The notes below the pieces were generated by a model. It was not told the DNA's origin. It saw only the letters and a list, made by a program, of their open reading frames with translations, and did no database searches. DNA of 64,000 nucleotides from the NCBI GenBank assembly GCA_023410645.1, contig JAEYPQ010000023.1, forward strand, positions 73,239 through 137,238, written 5' to 3'. Made by a program: the position numbers and the translations under genes. This document shows positions 24,765 to 34,495 of this stretch, piece after piece (position 1 is the first letter of the stretch; the number at the start of each line of letters is the position of its first letter). The DNA is from Bacillota bacterium. GTDB lineage: Bacteria; Bacillota; Clostridia; TANB77; CAG-465.

Positions 24765-26921
24765 ATGGAAAAAATAATAGAAAAATTAACTATAGAACTT
24801 GGAATAAAAAGATCACAAGTTGAAAATACAATAAAATTAATTAATGAAGGAAATACAATTCCTTTTATAGCAAGATATAGAAAAGAAGTAACTGGAAATT
24901 TAGATGATGAGATTTTAAGAAATCTAAATGATAGATTAAATTATCTTAAGAACTTAGAAAACAGAAAAGAAGAAGTAATAAGACTTATTGATGAGCTTGG
25001 TGAACTTACAGAAGAAATTAAAAATAATATTTTAAATTCAAATATATTAAGTGAAGTAGAAGATATATATAGACCATATAAGCCTAAAAAAAGAACAAAA
25101 GCAACGATTGCAAAAGAAAAGGGACTTGAACCTCTATCTAAAGTAATCTTAAAACAAGCTATCAAAACAGGTAACATAGAAGACGTTGCAGTTGAGTATA
25201 TTTCTGAGGAAAAAGGTGTATCAAATGTAGAGGATGCTATATCTGGTGCTTGTGATATAATTGCAGAGGAAATATCTGATAATGCAGAATATAGAAAAAA
25301 TATACGTAGAATTTCATATAAGACAGGAATGATCATAACAAGTGCAAATAATCCTGATGAAAAAACTGTTTATGATATGTATTACAATTTTTCTGAAAAT
25401 GTAAATAAAATACCTAGTCATAGGATTTTAGCAATTAATCGTGGTGAAAAAGAAGAAATACTAAAAGTAAAATTTGAAGTTAGTGAAGATGAAATATTTA
25501 ACTATTTAGAAAGTAAAATTATACTATCAGATAGTATTTTTAAAGATATACTTGTAAATACGATAAAAGATTCATATAAAAGATTAATAAAACCTTCTAT
25601 TGAAAGAGAAATTTGGTCAGATAAATTTGAAGAAGCTTCGGAACAAGCTATTAAAGTTTTTGGAGTAAATTCTAAGAATCTATTACTTCAGGCACCACTT
25701 AAAGGTATGACTGTTATGGGATTTGATCCTGCGTACAGAACTGGATGTAAAATAGCAGTAATAGATGAAACAGGCAAAGTATTAGATACTACTACTGTTT
25801 ATCCTACAATGCCACAAAATGACATTCAAGGCGCAGAAAAGGTATTACTTGGGCTAATTGAAAAAGATAAAATTGATATGATTGCAATTGGTAATGGTAC
25901 TGCATCTCGTGAGTCTGAGAAATTTGTTTCAGATATGATTAAAAAGTCAAAGAGGAAAGTATATTATACTATTGTAAGTGAGGCTGGAGCTAGTGTATAT
26001 TCTGCATCTGAACTTGCAACAAAAGAATATCCGGATATAAATGTATCAATAAGAGGTGCAATTTCAATTGCAAGAAGACTTCAAGATCCTTTAGCTGAAC
26101 TAGTAAAAATAGATCCAAAAAGTATAGGAGTTGGACAATATCAACATGATGTAAATCAAAAAAGATTAGATGAAGCCTTAACAGGAGTTGTAGAAAATGC
26201 AGTTAATACAGTTGGAGTTGACTTAAATACTGCAACACCATCTTTGCTTTCGTATGTATCTGGTGTAAATAAGAATATAGCAACTAATATAGTAAAATAT
26301 AGAGAAGAATTTGGTAAATTTGATTCAAGAAAAGAATTACTTAAGGTACCAAAACTTGGAAAGGCTGCATTTGTTCAATGTGCAGGTTTTCTTAAAGTGC
26401 CAGAATCTAAAAATATGTTGGATAATACAATGGTTCATCCAGAGTCATATGATGTAGCAGAAAAACTTATTGAATCATTTGGATATAATATAAAGAAGTT
26501 AGATAAGGATGCATTAATTGAGATAACAGGAAAATTAAGTAAAATAAATATTGATGAAATTGCAGAAAAGTTAAATGTTGGTAAGCCTACAATAGAAGAC
26601 ATTATAAAAGAAATACAAAAACCTGGGCGTGATCCAAGGGATGAGATGCCAAAACCAATTTTAAAAAGTGATGTATTGAAGATAGAAGATTTAGCAGAAG
26701 GTATGGAACTTACAGGTACAGTTAGAAATGTAATTGATTTTGGTGCATTTGTAGATATTGGAATAAAAAATGATGCTTTAGTTCATATTTCACAAATGAG
26801 TGATAAATATGTAAGAAATCCTATGGAGGAAGTATCTGTGGGTGACATCGTAAAAGTAAAAGTTATAGGCATTGATAAGGAAAAGGGAAAAGTAAGCCTT
26901 AGCATGAAAGGATTAAACTAA
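24765..26921 (+). CDS. tex: Tex-type RNA-binding transcription accessory protein
   Basis: A 718-residue protein with the complete Tex layout. It has an N-terminal helical region with the FIARYRKEVTGNLDD signature and a YqgF-like RNase H-fold domain around GFDPAYRTGCKIAVID (about 320-450). Helix-hairpin-helix motifs follow at about 500-560 (LLSYVSGVNKNIATNIVKYR, LKVPKLGKAAFVQCAGFL). A C-terminal S1 domain spans about 640-715 (TGTVRNVIDFGAFVDIGI). Tex influences transcription and expression of exported factors in other bacteria. It is followed by a membrane gene 11 bases downstream. Confidence 0.96.
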   Translation: MEKIIEKLTIELGIKRSQVENTIKLINEGNTIPFIARYRKEVTGNLDDEILRNLNDRLNYLKNLENRKEEVIRLIDELGELTEEIKNNILNSNILSEVEDIYRPYKPKKRTKATIAKEKGLEPLSKVILKQAIKTGNIEDVAVEYISEEKGVSNVEDAISGACDIIAEEISDNAEYRKNIRRISYKTGMIITSANNPDEKTVYDMYYNFSENVNKIPSHRILAINRGEKEEILKVKFEVSEDEIFNYLESKIILSDSIFKDILVNTIKDSYKRLIKPSIEREIWSDKFEEASEQAIKVFGVNSKNLLLQAPLKGMTVMGFDPAYRTGCKIAVIDETGKVLDTTTVYPTMPQNDIQGAEKVLLGLIEKDKIDMIAIGNGTASRESEKFVSDMIKKSKRKVYYTIVSEAGASVYSASELATKEYPDINVSIRGAISIARRLQDPLAELVKIDPKSIGVGQYQHDVNQKRLDEALTGVVENAVNTVGVDLNTATPSLLSYVSGVNKNIATNIVKYREEFGKFDSRKELLKVPKLGKAAFVQCAGFLKVPESKNMLDNTMVHPESYDVAEKLIESFGYNIKKLDKDALIEITGKLSKINIDEIAEKLNVGKPTIEDIIKEIQKPGRDPRDEMPKPILKSDVLKIEDLAEGMELTGTVRNVIDFGAFVDIGIKNDALVHISQMSDKYVRNPMEEVSVGDIVKVKVIGIDKEKGKVSLSMKGLN

Positions 26922-26932
26922 GGAGGTATGTT

Positions 26933-27418
26933 ATGCTTGATTTTTTAGGTGGTAATATAGACTTTGAACTAATAAAGGTTATTATTACGTTTTTTGTAAG
27001 TATAATTATATTAAGAATTTGTTGGAATTTACTTAGAAAGCATAGGATTATAAAAGTTATTTTTATTGGCGTGTTACTTGCATATATTGTATTTAGTATA
27101 GTTAACTATGCTAATAATAAAAATAAGATATATAGTTCGGATGGCTATTATGTGTATGGTGTAATTAGAAGAATTGATCCAAATAGCATTGAAATATATT
27201 CAACAAGAAGTAATTTTGAACAAGGTGGAGAAGGAACAATATATGTTGTAGCTAAAAATAATACTTTGATTGTTGATTCAAATAATGATGATAAAATTAT
27301 AAATGTACGAGATTTAAAAGAGGGATATACAATTCAAGTATATACTACTTCAACTACTTCAAAAAATAGTGAAGACTCAGTAGTAGCAAAAACGATAATT
27401 TTAAAAGCTATAAAATAG
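26933..27418 (+). CDS. Membrane protein with a small extracytoplasmic beta domain
   Basis: A 161-residue protein with AAGGAGGT before the ATG. Two hydrophobic segments lie at about residues 14-32 and 40-60. A beta-rich domain of about 95 residues follows, containing VYGVIRRIDPNSIEIYS and LKEGYTIQVYTTSTTS, which suggests a small OB-like or YobA-like barrel outside the membrane. That assignment is by pattern only. It lies between tex and the DUF2207 gene with gaps of 11 and 9 bases, so the three are probably one operon. Confidence 0.6.
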   Translation: MLDFLGGNIDFELIKVIITFFVSIIILRICWNLLRKHRIIKVIFIGVLLAYIVFSIVNYANNKNKIYSSDGYYVYGVIRRIDPNSIEIYSTRSNFEQGGEGTIYVVAKNNTLIVDSNNDDKIINVRDLKEGYTIQVYTTSTTSKNSEDSVVAKTIILKAIK

Positions 27419-27427
27419 GAGGAAATT

Positions 27428-29380
27428 ATGATTAATATATTAAAACAATACAATAAATGTATAAGAATATTCTTAGTTTTTACATTATTTATACTTATTA
27501 ATTCAGTTAATGCATCTACATCTGAGTATTCGGTTCAAAATTATGAAATTAATGCTAAAATAATGAATAATGGGAATATACACATTGAAGAATTATTGCA
27601 GTATAATTTCAATGAAGCAAAAAATGGTGTATATAGAGATATTTTATACAGATATACTTTTAGTGGTCAAAAAAATGATATGAAACCAACATCACTAAGA
27701 TATCAGGCAGATGATATACAAAATTTAAAAGTGTATACATCAAATACATCTTTTGATAACATGAAAGAATCAGCTCTTTCAAATGAACAAGATTTATATA
27801 ATGGTATAGATGGATATTATTCTATTAGTAATATTGTTAGTAATCCATATACAAAGAATATAAAAGTTTATACTCCAGCAATTGCTAGCTCTAGCAAGTA
27901 CATAAAATATGAATATGATATCATTGGAGCCGTTGTAAAGTATAATGATGCAGCTGAAATATATTGGAATTTTCTAGGTAAAGATTGGGAATGTGATATC
28001 AACAATTTAAAAGTTAATGTTAGTTTTGAAAATGAATATGATTTATCGAACGTGAAAACTTTTATTCATTCATATAATAATGTTTCAGATGCATTAATTG
28101 GAAATGGTGAAATATCATTTACATGTAAAAATGTAAACGTATCACAAGCAATAGATGCAAGGATTATATTTCCTTCTAGTTTTATAGGATATTCTAGTAA
28201 AATAATAAATGAAAATTATAATTATGAGGAATTAAATAATATAGAAAATCAAATGAATATTGACAAAGAGAATTATTTCCTTTCAAATAGAATATTTGGT
28301 ATTATTGTATTAGGAAGTGTGATTTCATTTGTAGTAGTTGTTGGAATGTGCATATCAAACTATAATAAAAAAATGCCTAAAGAAAAGAATATTGATTATT
28401 ATAAAGAGCCACTAGATAACTTAAGATTAGATGAGTATAATACTTTAAAAAATAGATCGTATAGCTATTATTCTTCATATCTTTTAATTTCTACAATACT
28501 TGACTTATCAAATAAAAAATATATAATTATGAATTGCGAGAAAAAAGCAAAGTTCTCTTTTAATTCTGCAAAATATAATTATCATTTAAAATTAAATAGT
28601 GATAAAAACTTTGCTAATCTTTCTGAATATGAGATAAATATAATTAATTATCTATTTAATGGTAAAATTGGTGATATAACAGATATAAATGAATTTGAAA
28701 ATAAAGAAATAGAGTTAAATAATACTTTTGAAAAATTAGGTAAAAATTATAAAGAAACTCAAAAATATAATAAAAAAATGCAAAGTCATAGTAATAAAGC
28801 ATCTGATGAAATGTTCGAAAAATCACCAGGAAATTTATATAAAATAGTAAGAAATTTTGTTATAGTAATATTTATTGCATGTACAATTAATGTATTTTTA
28901 GTATCCCCTTTAAATGGTGGAGACAAAATTGGTATTACAGTTTTATATACTTTTCTTTCTATTATGTATTATGCTATAGCAAGCCTTATAGTTTATAGTT
29001 CTTCATACATAGTTAAAGAAAAGTATATGAATGATTATAAGATGTTAATAGGACTCAAAAAATATTTAAATGATTATAGTTTAATAAAAGAGAGGTATCC
29101 AATAGAAATAGCACTTTGGGATAGATATTTAGTATTTGCTACTATGTTTGGTATAGCAAATAAAGTATCGAAAGAATTTAAGGAAGAATTGATAAAACAA
29201 GGATATGATGATGACTATATATTTACTTCATATCCAATACTAAATATGGCTATTTATTCATCAACATTAAATAGTTATGCGGCAATGTCAACAGGTTCAG
29301 CTTCGTCTGGAGGTTATTCAGGTGGGGGCTCTGGTGGCGGAGGCCGGAGGTGGTGGAGGCGGTGGAGCCTTTTAACCTAG
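27428..29380 (+). CDS. DUF2207 membrane protein, C-terminus shifted out of frame
   Basis: Signal peptide at residues 1-30, then an extracellular DUF2207 domain of about 230 residues (GVYRDILYRYTF, YWNFLGKDWE). A membrane helix lies near 290-312, a cytoplasmic part follows, and two more helices sit near 478-530. DUF2207 proteins normally end in a Gly run closing with GGGAF. Here the run breaks into RRWWRRWSLLT. Dropping one C of the CC at 29344-29345 restores GGGGGGGGAF with a stop at 29375. So the gene carries a one-base insertion, real or from assembly, that only alters the last residues. Confidence 0.88.
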   Translation: MINILKQYNKCIRIFLVFTLFILINSVNASTSEYSVQNYEINAKIMNNGNIHIEELLQYNFNEAKNGVYRDILYRYTFSGQKNDMKPTSLRYQADDIQNLKVYTSNTSFDNMKESALSNEQDLYNGIDGYYSISNIVSNPYTKNIKVYTPAIASSSKYIKYEYDIIGAVVKYNDAAEIYWNFLGKDWECDINNLKVNVSFENEYDLSNVKTFIHSYNNVSDALIGNGEISFTCKNVNVSQAIDARIIFPSSFIGYSSKIINENYNYEELNNIENQMNIDKENYFLSNRIFGIIVLGSVISFVVVVGMCISNYNKKMPKEKNIDYYKEPLDNLRLDEYNTLKNRSYSYYSSYLLISTILDLSNKKYIIMNCEKKAKFSFNSAKYNYHLKLNSDKNFANLSEYEINIINYLFNGKIGDITDINEFENKEIELNNTFEKLGKNYKETQKYNKKMQSHSNKASDEMFEKSPGNLYKIVRNFVIVIFIACTINVFLVSPLNGGDKIGITVLYTFLSIMYYAIASLIVYSSSYIVKEKYMNDYKMLIGLKKYLNDYSLIKERYPIEIALWDRYLVFATMFGIANKVSKEFKEELIKQGYDDDYIFTSYPILNMAIYSSTLNSYAAMSTGSASSGGYSGGGSGGGGRRWWRRWSLLT

Positions 29381-29423
29381 AAAGTTATTCAAAATAAGAT
29401 ATAATTTTATACAAAACGTATTA

Positions 29424-29456
29424 AAAAATGAGTATGATTTAATCATACTCATTTTT
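29424..29456 (+). terminator. Terminator after the DUF2207 gene
   Basis: A perfect 16-bp stem around a single central base (AAAAATGAGTATGATT arm), with a T run at the 3' side. Confidence 0.85.
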
Positions 29457-29504
29457 CTGTATTTAGTAATATTTGACAAAAAAGTACAAATGTTCTAAAA
29501 ACTA

Positions 29505-29533
29505 TTGATTATAAATTTTAATTGTGCTATAAT
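29505..29533 (+). promoter_or_regulatory. Promoter of uvrA
   Basis: TTGATT at 29505-29510 and TATAAT at 29528-29533 with a 17-base spacer, 32 bases before the start. No LexA-type box was seen next to it. Confidence 0.65.
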
Positions 29534-29565
29534 ATTGATTAGTTTTTATAAGGAGTTAAAATAAT

Positions 29566-32403
29566 ATGAATGATAAATTAGTTATAAAAGGTGCTAAAGA
29601 ACATAATTTAAAAAATATAGATTTAGAAATACCAAGGGATAAACTTGTTGTTTTTACAGGACTTTCTGGTTCTGGAAAATCATCACTTGCATTTGATACA
29701 ATATACGCAGAAGGTCAAAGAAGATATGTTGAATCTCTATCTGCATATGCAAGACAGTTTCTAGGGCTTATGGAAAAACCAGATGTAGAATCAATAGATG
29801 GATTATCTCCTGCAATATCAATTGATCAAAAAACTACATCAAAAAATCCCCGTTCAACAGTGGGTACAATAACAGAAGTATATGATTATTTTAGACTATT
29901 GTATGCTAGAGTTGGCGTTCCTCATTGTCCAATATGTGGCAAGAAAATAAAAAAACAAACAGTAGATGAAATAGTAGATCAAATAATGGATTTACCAGAA
30001 AATACTAAGATTTTGGTTATGGCTCCAGTTATACGTGGAAAAAAAGGCGAGCATGTAAAATTACTTGAACAAATAGTAAAAGATGGTTTTGTAAGAGCAA
30101 GAATTGATGGTGAAAATATTGATTTATCTGATGGAATACCAGAATTAGATAAACAAAAAAAGCACAATATTGAAATAGTAGTCGATAGAATAGTTGTTGG
30201 TGAAGGTATAAATCAAAGACTTACTGATTCAGTTGAACTTGCTTTAACACAAGCAAACAATCTAGTTTTAATAAGTGAAGTAGATGGTGATGAACATTTA
30301 TATAGTGCAAATTATGCATGTTCAGATTGTGGAATTAGCTTAGAAGAATTAACTCCAAGAATGTTTTCATTTAATAGCCCATTTGGTGCATGTCCTGATT
30401 GTACTGGTCTAGGTGAAATATTAAAAATTGACGTTGATAAGATAATACCTAATAAAGAAAAGAGATTAAGTGATTATGCTGCAATCCAAGCTTGGTCTGG
30501 TAGTGGCAGTATAGTAGATGGAATAAGTAAAATGTATATTTCAGGACTTTGCAATCATTATAAGATTGATCCCAATACTAAGTTTAAAGATTTGCCTGAT
30601 AGCTTTATGAAAATTTTATTATATGGTAGTGGAAGAGAAAAGATTAAATTTAAACACATTACTAAGACTTTAGTTAGAGAATTTGAATCTGAGTTTGAGG
30701 GTGTAGTAAATACTTTAGAAAGAAGATTTCAAGAAACTAAATCTCCAGCTATGAAATCATATTATGAACAATTCATGTCAACAAGTCATTGTAACACTTG
30801 TGATGGTGCAAGATTAAAAAAGGAGTCATTAGCAGTAAGAATTGGAAACTTAAATATACATGAATTATGCAATAAAAATATAGCAGACATAAAAGATTAT
30901 ATAAATGATGCATATCAAAATAATATGTCTAAAAAAGATAAAATGATTGCTGAGCAAATCGTAAAAGAAATAAATAGTAGATTACAATTTTTGATAGATG
31001 TTGGACTTAATTATTTAACATTATCAAGAAGTTCAGGTACTTTATCAGGAGGAGAAGCACAAAGAATAAGGCTTGCAACTCAGATTGGATCTGGTCTTAC
31101 AGGTGTTTTATATATACTCGATGAACCAAGTATAGGTTTACATCAAAGAGATAATGAACGTTTATTAAATTCTTTAAAGAAAATGAGAGATTTAGGAAAT
31201 ACTTTAATAGTGGTAGAGCATGATGAAGATACAATGAGAGAGTCTGACTATATAGTTGATATTGGACCAGGTGCTGGTGTTCATGGAGGAAATGTTGTAT
31301 TTTCAGGTACTCCAGATATGATAGAAAAATGTGAAGAATCAGTTACAGGTAAATATTTAAGTGGAAAATTAAAAATTGATATACCAGAAAAAAGAAGAAA
31401 ACCACAAAATGGATACTTAGAAATAAAAGGTGCAAGAGAACACAACTTAAAAAATATAAATGCTAAGTTTCCAGTAGGCGTATTTACTTGTGTTACTGGT
31501 GTATCAGGTAGTGGTAAGTCTACACTTGTAAATGAAATATTATATAAAGCAGTATCAAATAATTTAAATAATAGCAGAATAAAACCAGGTGAACATGATA
31601 AAATATTAGGACTTGATAAAATAGATAAAATAATAAATATTGATCAATCGCCAATAGGTAGAACTCCACGTTCAAATCCTGCCACATACACAGGTATGTT
31701 TGATCCTATAAGAGATTTATTTGCAGCAACTAACGAAGCAAAGATTAGAGGATATCAAAAAGGAAGATTTAGTTTTAATGTTCCAGGTGGTAGATGTGAA
31801 GCATGTTCTGGAGATGGAATAATAAAAATTGAAATGCATTTCTTACCGGATGTTTATGTTCCATGCGAAGTGTGTAAAGGGAAAAGATATAGTAGAGAAA
31901 CTTTAGAAGTAAAATATAAAGGGAAAAATATAAGTGATGTTTTAGATATGACTGTTGAAGAAGGTTTAGAGTTCTTTAAAAATGTTACTACAATAAAAAA
32001 CAAATTACAAACATTAATGGATGTTGGACTTGGATATATAAAACTTGGACAACCATCAACAACATTATCAGGAGGAGAAGCTCAAAGAATAAAACTTGCC
32101 ACTGAACTTTCAAAAAGATCAACTGGACAAACATTATATATATTAGATGAGCCTACAACTGGTCTTCATATGGCAGATGTTCATAAACTCATAGAAATAT
32201 TACAAAGACTTACAGATGCAAACAATACACTTGTTGTAATAGAGCATAATTTAGATGTTATAAAATCTGCAGATCATATTATAGATTTAGGCCCTGAGGG
32301 TGGTAACTTAGGTGGAAATATAGTAATAACAGGTACACCAGAGGCAGTTGCAAAATGTGAAGAAAGTTATACAGGAAGATTTCTTAAAAATGTTTTAAAA
32401 TAA
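29566..32403 (+). CDS. uvrA: UvrABC excision nuclease subunit A
   Basis: A 945-residue damage-recognition ATPase, full length. It has two ABC modules: Walker [10 protein letters not shown] near residue 31 and GVSGSGKST near 640. Signatures are [16 protein letters not shown] and [16 protein letters not shown]; Walker B sites are [10 protein letters not shown] and [10 protein letters not shown]. Zinc-binding Cys clusters are CPICG, CSDCG/CPDC/CDTC-type pairs and CEACSGDG...CEVCKG. It stands alone, without uvrB in the window, between its own promoter and terminator. Confidence 0.98.
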   Translation: MNDKLVIKGAKEHNLKNIDLEIPRDKLVVFTGLSGSGKSSLAFDTIYAEGQRRYVESLSAYARQFLGLMEKPDVESIDGLSPAISIDQKTTSKNPRSTVGTITEVYDYFRLLYARVGVPHCPICGKKIKKQTVDEIVDQIMDLPENTKILVMAPVIRGKKGEHVKLLEQIVKDGFVRARIDGENIDLSDGIPELDKQKKHNIEIVVDRIVVGEGINQRLTDSVELALTQANNLVLISEVDGDEHLYSANYACSDCGISLEELTPRMFSFNSPFGACPDCTGLGEILKIDVDKIIPNKEKRLSDYAAIQAWSGSGSIVDGISKMYISGLCNHYKIDPNTKFKDLPDSFMKILLYGSGREKIKFKHITKTLVREFESEFEGVVNTLERRFQETKSPAMKSYYEQFMSTSHCNTCDGARLKKESLAVRIGNLNIHELCNKNIADIKDYINDAYQNNMSKKDKMIAEQIVKEINSRLQFLIDVGLNYLTLSRSSGTLSGGEAQRIRLATQIGSGLTGVLYILDEPSIGLHQRDNERLLNSLKKMRDLGNTLIVVEHDEDTMRESDYIVDIGPGAGVHGGNVVFSGTPDMIEKCEESVTGKYLSGKLKIDIPEKRRKPQNGYLEIKGAREHNLKNINAKFPVGVFTCVTGVSGSGKSTLVNEILYKAVSNNLNNSRIKPGEHDKILGLDKIDKIINIDQSPIGRTPRSNPATYTGMFDPIRDLFAATNEAKIRGYQKGRFSFNVPGGRCEACSGDGIIKIEMHFLPDVYVPCEVCKGKRYSRETLEVKYKGKNISDVLDMTVEEGLEFFKNVTTIKNKLQTLMDVGLGYIKLGQPSTTLSGGEAQRIKLATELSKRSTGQTLYILDEPTTGLHMADVHKLIEILQRLTDANNTLVVIEHNLDVIKSADHIIDLGPEGGNLGGNIVITGTPEAVAKCEESYTGRFLKNVLK

Positions 32404-32408
32404 AAAAG

Positions 32409-32446
32409 AAAATCCCCATAGAATATATAAATTCTTGGGGATTTTT
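32409..32446. terminator. Terminator after uvrA
   Basis: A stem AAAATCCCCA with its complement, extended inside by AGAAT/ATTCT, followed by a T run. It also ends the convergent gene at 32451. Confidence 0.85.
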
Positions 32447-32450
32447 GTTT

Positions 32451-32849
32451 TCAGTAATTACTAATATTAACTGCAATACTTGGGATTCTTTTTATGATTT
32501 TAATGTTAATGTCTTCGTGGCATTTAACCAGATCCGCAGAAACTAACGCATCAGCACAAGGTTGAGATAATTTTCCGTTGTATGAACCTATTGTACAATA
32601 TATAGGTTGATTTGCCCGAATTGAAGTTCTCTTGCTCTTCAATACATTTTCAATTAAATGAAGGCAGAACTCATATGCTTTTGATTCATCTTCAAAAATT
32701 TCTCGGATTGCCATTTTTACAACAAGGCAGGTAGTAACGATATCATCGATAAGCTGCTTATGAGTAGTTGGATAAATGTAGGCACCTCTGAGTGCAATTG
32801 AAAATGCATTTTCTTTTAACTGCTCAAAATTTTGTTGTTCTTTAGTCAT
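32451..32849 (-). CDS. Protein of unknown function (132 aa), higher local GC
   Basis: Start ATG at 32849 after AAAGGAG; earlier in-frame starts lie upstream of that site. The protein is soluble and mostly helical, with IYPTTHKQLIDDIVTTCLVVKMAIREIFEDE and a C-terminal part containing CTIGSYNGKLSQPCADALVS. I do not recognise it. Codon use differs from its neighbours, with more G and C (for example CGG and GCA in runs), which may indicate acquisition. Its promoter overlaps the terminator of the next upstream gene. Confidence 0.5.
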   Translation of the reverse strand: MTKEQQNFEQLKENAFSIALRGAYIYPTTHKQLIDDIVTTCLVVKMAIREIFEDESKAYEFCLHLIENVLKSKRTSIRANQPIYCTIGSYNGKLSQPCADALVSADLVKCHEDINIKIIKRIPSIAVNISNY

Positions 32850-32907
32850 TTGATAATCTCCTTTAAAAATTATTTTAAAGCTTGACAAATTTCGACAAGT
32901 TTCTACA

Positions 32908-32937
32908 ATTATAACATGGATTACATAAAAAAGTCAA
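32908..32937 (-). promoter_or_regulatory. Minus-strand promoter of the 132-aa gene
   Basis: TTGACT (32932-32937) and TATAAT (32908-32913) on the minus strand with an 18-base spacer. The -35 box is part of the right arm of the upstream terminator stem. Confidence 0.6.
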
Positions 32938-32971
32938 GAGTAAATCTGAAATTAATCAAATTTACTCTTGA
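32934..32971 (-). terminator. Terminator of the tiny Gly/Cys gene
   Basis: A 12-bp stem (TCAAGAGTAAAT arm, 32934-32945, with 32960-32971). On the minus strand it is followed by CTTTTTT. Confidence 0.75.
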
Positions 32972-33005
32972 TAAGTCATTTAGACTATGTAGTTATATGT
33001 GCTTG

Positions 33006-33149
33006 TTAGCAACAGCAGCATAGTAATACGATTATTATTAATATAATCCATATACAGCAGCAATTTCCACCTAGAAAACCTCCGCCAAATCCGCCGCCGC
33101 ATCCGCCGCATCCGCCACATCCGCCGCCGCATCCGCATCTTTCATCCAT
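33006..33149 (-). CDS. Gly/Cys-rich tiny membrane protein (47 aa)
   Basis: ATG at 33149 behind AAGGGGTGA, stop at 33006. The 47 residues are a Gly/Cys repeat (CGCGGGCGGCGGCGGG), a short GGF spacer, NCCC, a hydrophobic helix IWIILIIIVLL and a closing CCCC. There are 12 Cys in all. The Gly-rich head plus single tiny helix recalls YjcZ-type sporulation proteins, but the Cys content is far higher. GGC and TGC codons make it much richer in GC than its surroundings. Function unknown. It has a terminator and a partner gene just upstream on the same strand. Confidence 0.6.
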   Translation of the reverse strand: MDERCGCGGGCGGCGGCGGGFGGGFLGGNCCCIWIILIIIVLLCCCC

Positions 33150-33179
33150 CTTCAATTCACCCCTTTGCAAATGAGATTG

Positions 33180-33195
33180 CTCCATTATAATGGAG
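33180..33195. repeat. Perfect 16-base palindrome between the two tiny genes
   Basis: CTCCATTATAATGGAG is self-complementary. It covers the stop codon of the 44-residue gene, 31 bases before the start of the 47-residue gene. It could be a protein-binding site or an RNA processing hairpin. Confidence 0.5.
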
Positions 33196-33319
33196 ATGAA
33201 CCTTCTAATCTAAAAAAATTATCAAAGTTCAATGGTGTAGACAACCTATCTCTATTACTGCAACGAAAAAGTATAGTAATTAGCAGAATTAACCATATAC
33301 ATGAATTGTCTTTGCACAT
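33185..33319 (-). CDS. Tiny membrane protein (44 aa), likely partner of the Gly/Cys gene
   Basis: ATG at 33319 behind AAAGGAGTG with a 6-base gap; stop at 33185 inside a 16-base palindrome. The N-terminus MCKDNSCIWLILLITILFRC has a Cys-flanked hydrophobic segment that closely echoes CIWIILIIIVLLC in the 47-residue protein 36 bases downstream. The rest is a hydrophilic tail (SNRDRLSTPLNFDNFF). The strong ribosome site and the shared helix support a real gene, though its size leaves doubt. Confidence 0.45.
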   Translation of the reverse strand: MCKDNSCIWLILLITILFRCSNRDRLSTPLNFDNFFRLEGSSPL

Positions 33320-33502
33320 ATATAACACTCCTTTGAAGTAAGTTAAATAATGTTTTATCTAACTTAATATACTATATTCTTTTATAAAAAAATGGTTACA
33401 GAATATTTATATAAATTTACTTATTTTAATTGTTAAATAATAACAAAATATTTACTTATCAATACATACATGATATAATTTTTAAAAAATGGAGGAATTT
33501 AT

Positions 33503-34495
33503 ATGAAAAAAAATAAACTTTACAATATTATATTTCCAGTGTGGTTTTTAGTACTAGTACCACAATTTTGGCTAATAGCAATACCTGGGAATTTTGTGAT
33601 TGATTCAATAGTACTTTTAATATCTTTAAAAATTGTAAGTAGTCTTAATATATGGAAAGATTACAAGAGTAGTATAATTAAAATATGGATCTTTGGATTT
33701 ATTGCAGATATAATAGGAGCATTAATTCTAATTTTGATTACTATATTGCCAATTAATAGTAAATGGTACTCAGATCTTGTTGCAAACATTTCATTTAATC
33801 CATTTAAAGATATTTCTTCTTTAATTGTAGTTATAGCTTGTATAATTGTATCTGGAATTTTAATATATGTATTTAATAAAAAAATATCTTTTAAAAAATT
33901 AGATTTAGATGATGGAAAAAAGAGAAGCGTATCTATAATTTTAGCAATATTTACGGCACCGTATTTATTTTTATACCCTACATCTTTAATATATAATACA
34001 CCAAATGATAATGATCAGGGATCTGAATACTCTGAGGATTTGAAAGATTATATAAAATCAAACAAAGATACAAACATAGAAAGTGAAAAGGCTAAAACTT
34101 TATTTAAAGATTCATTATCACTTGCTACAGTTGATTTTAATTATGATAGTGAATTAAAGGATATATCTCAAATTGTTGTTGCAGATGAAGCTGAAATTGT
34201 AGTTAATTTTAAAACAGATGAAAGTTTAGTTAATGACCAAGGTTACTATAAACAATATTTAGCATTTATAAAACAGACTGCTGCAATAATGTTTAGTTCT
34301 TGTGATAACCTTGATACTGTATCAATTGTAAATTCAGTTGTAGCTGCAGATGGTAGTTTTCAAACTAAAGATGTGTTAATTAGAAAAATTGATCTCGAAA
34401 GAGAATATGGTATTAATTTTGACACTGTAAAAAATGATACTTCAGAATTAGATAAAGTGCTTAAAGATACGGAGAATGTAAATATTTATGAATAA
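33503..34495 (+). CDS. Polytopic membrane protein with extracellular domain (330 aa)
   Basis: ATG at 33503 after GGAGGA. Hydrophobic segments lie at about residues 9-45 (two helices), 60-82, 105-125 and 148-165. A hydrophilic domain of about 155 residues follows with ATVDFNYDSELKDISQIVVADEAEIVV and ends NIYE. The family is not recognised. Its end overlaps the start of the rRNA methyltransferase by eight bases, so they are translationally coupled, although a functional link is not evident. Confidence 0.6.
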   Translation: MKKNKLYNIIFPVWFLVLVPQFWLIAIPGNFVIDSIVLLISLKIVSSLNIWKDYKSSIIKIWIFGFIADIIGALILILITILPINSKWYSDLVANISFNPFKDISSLIVVIACIIVSGILIYVFNKKISFKKLDLDDGKKRSVSIILAIFTAPYLFLYPTSLIYNTPNDNDQGSEYSEDLKDYIKSNKDTNIESEKAKTLFKDSLSLATVDFNYDSELKDISQIVVADEAEIVVNFKTDESLVNDQGYYKQYLAFIKQTAAIMFSSCDNLDTVSIVNSVVAADGSFQTKDVLIRKIDLEREYGINFDTVKNDTSELDKVLKDTENVNIYE

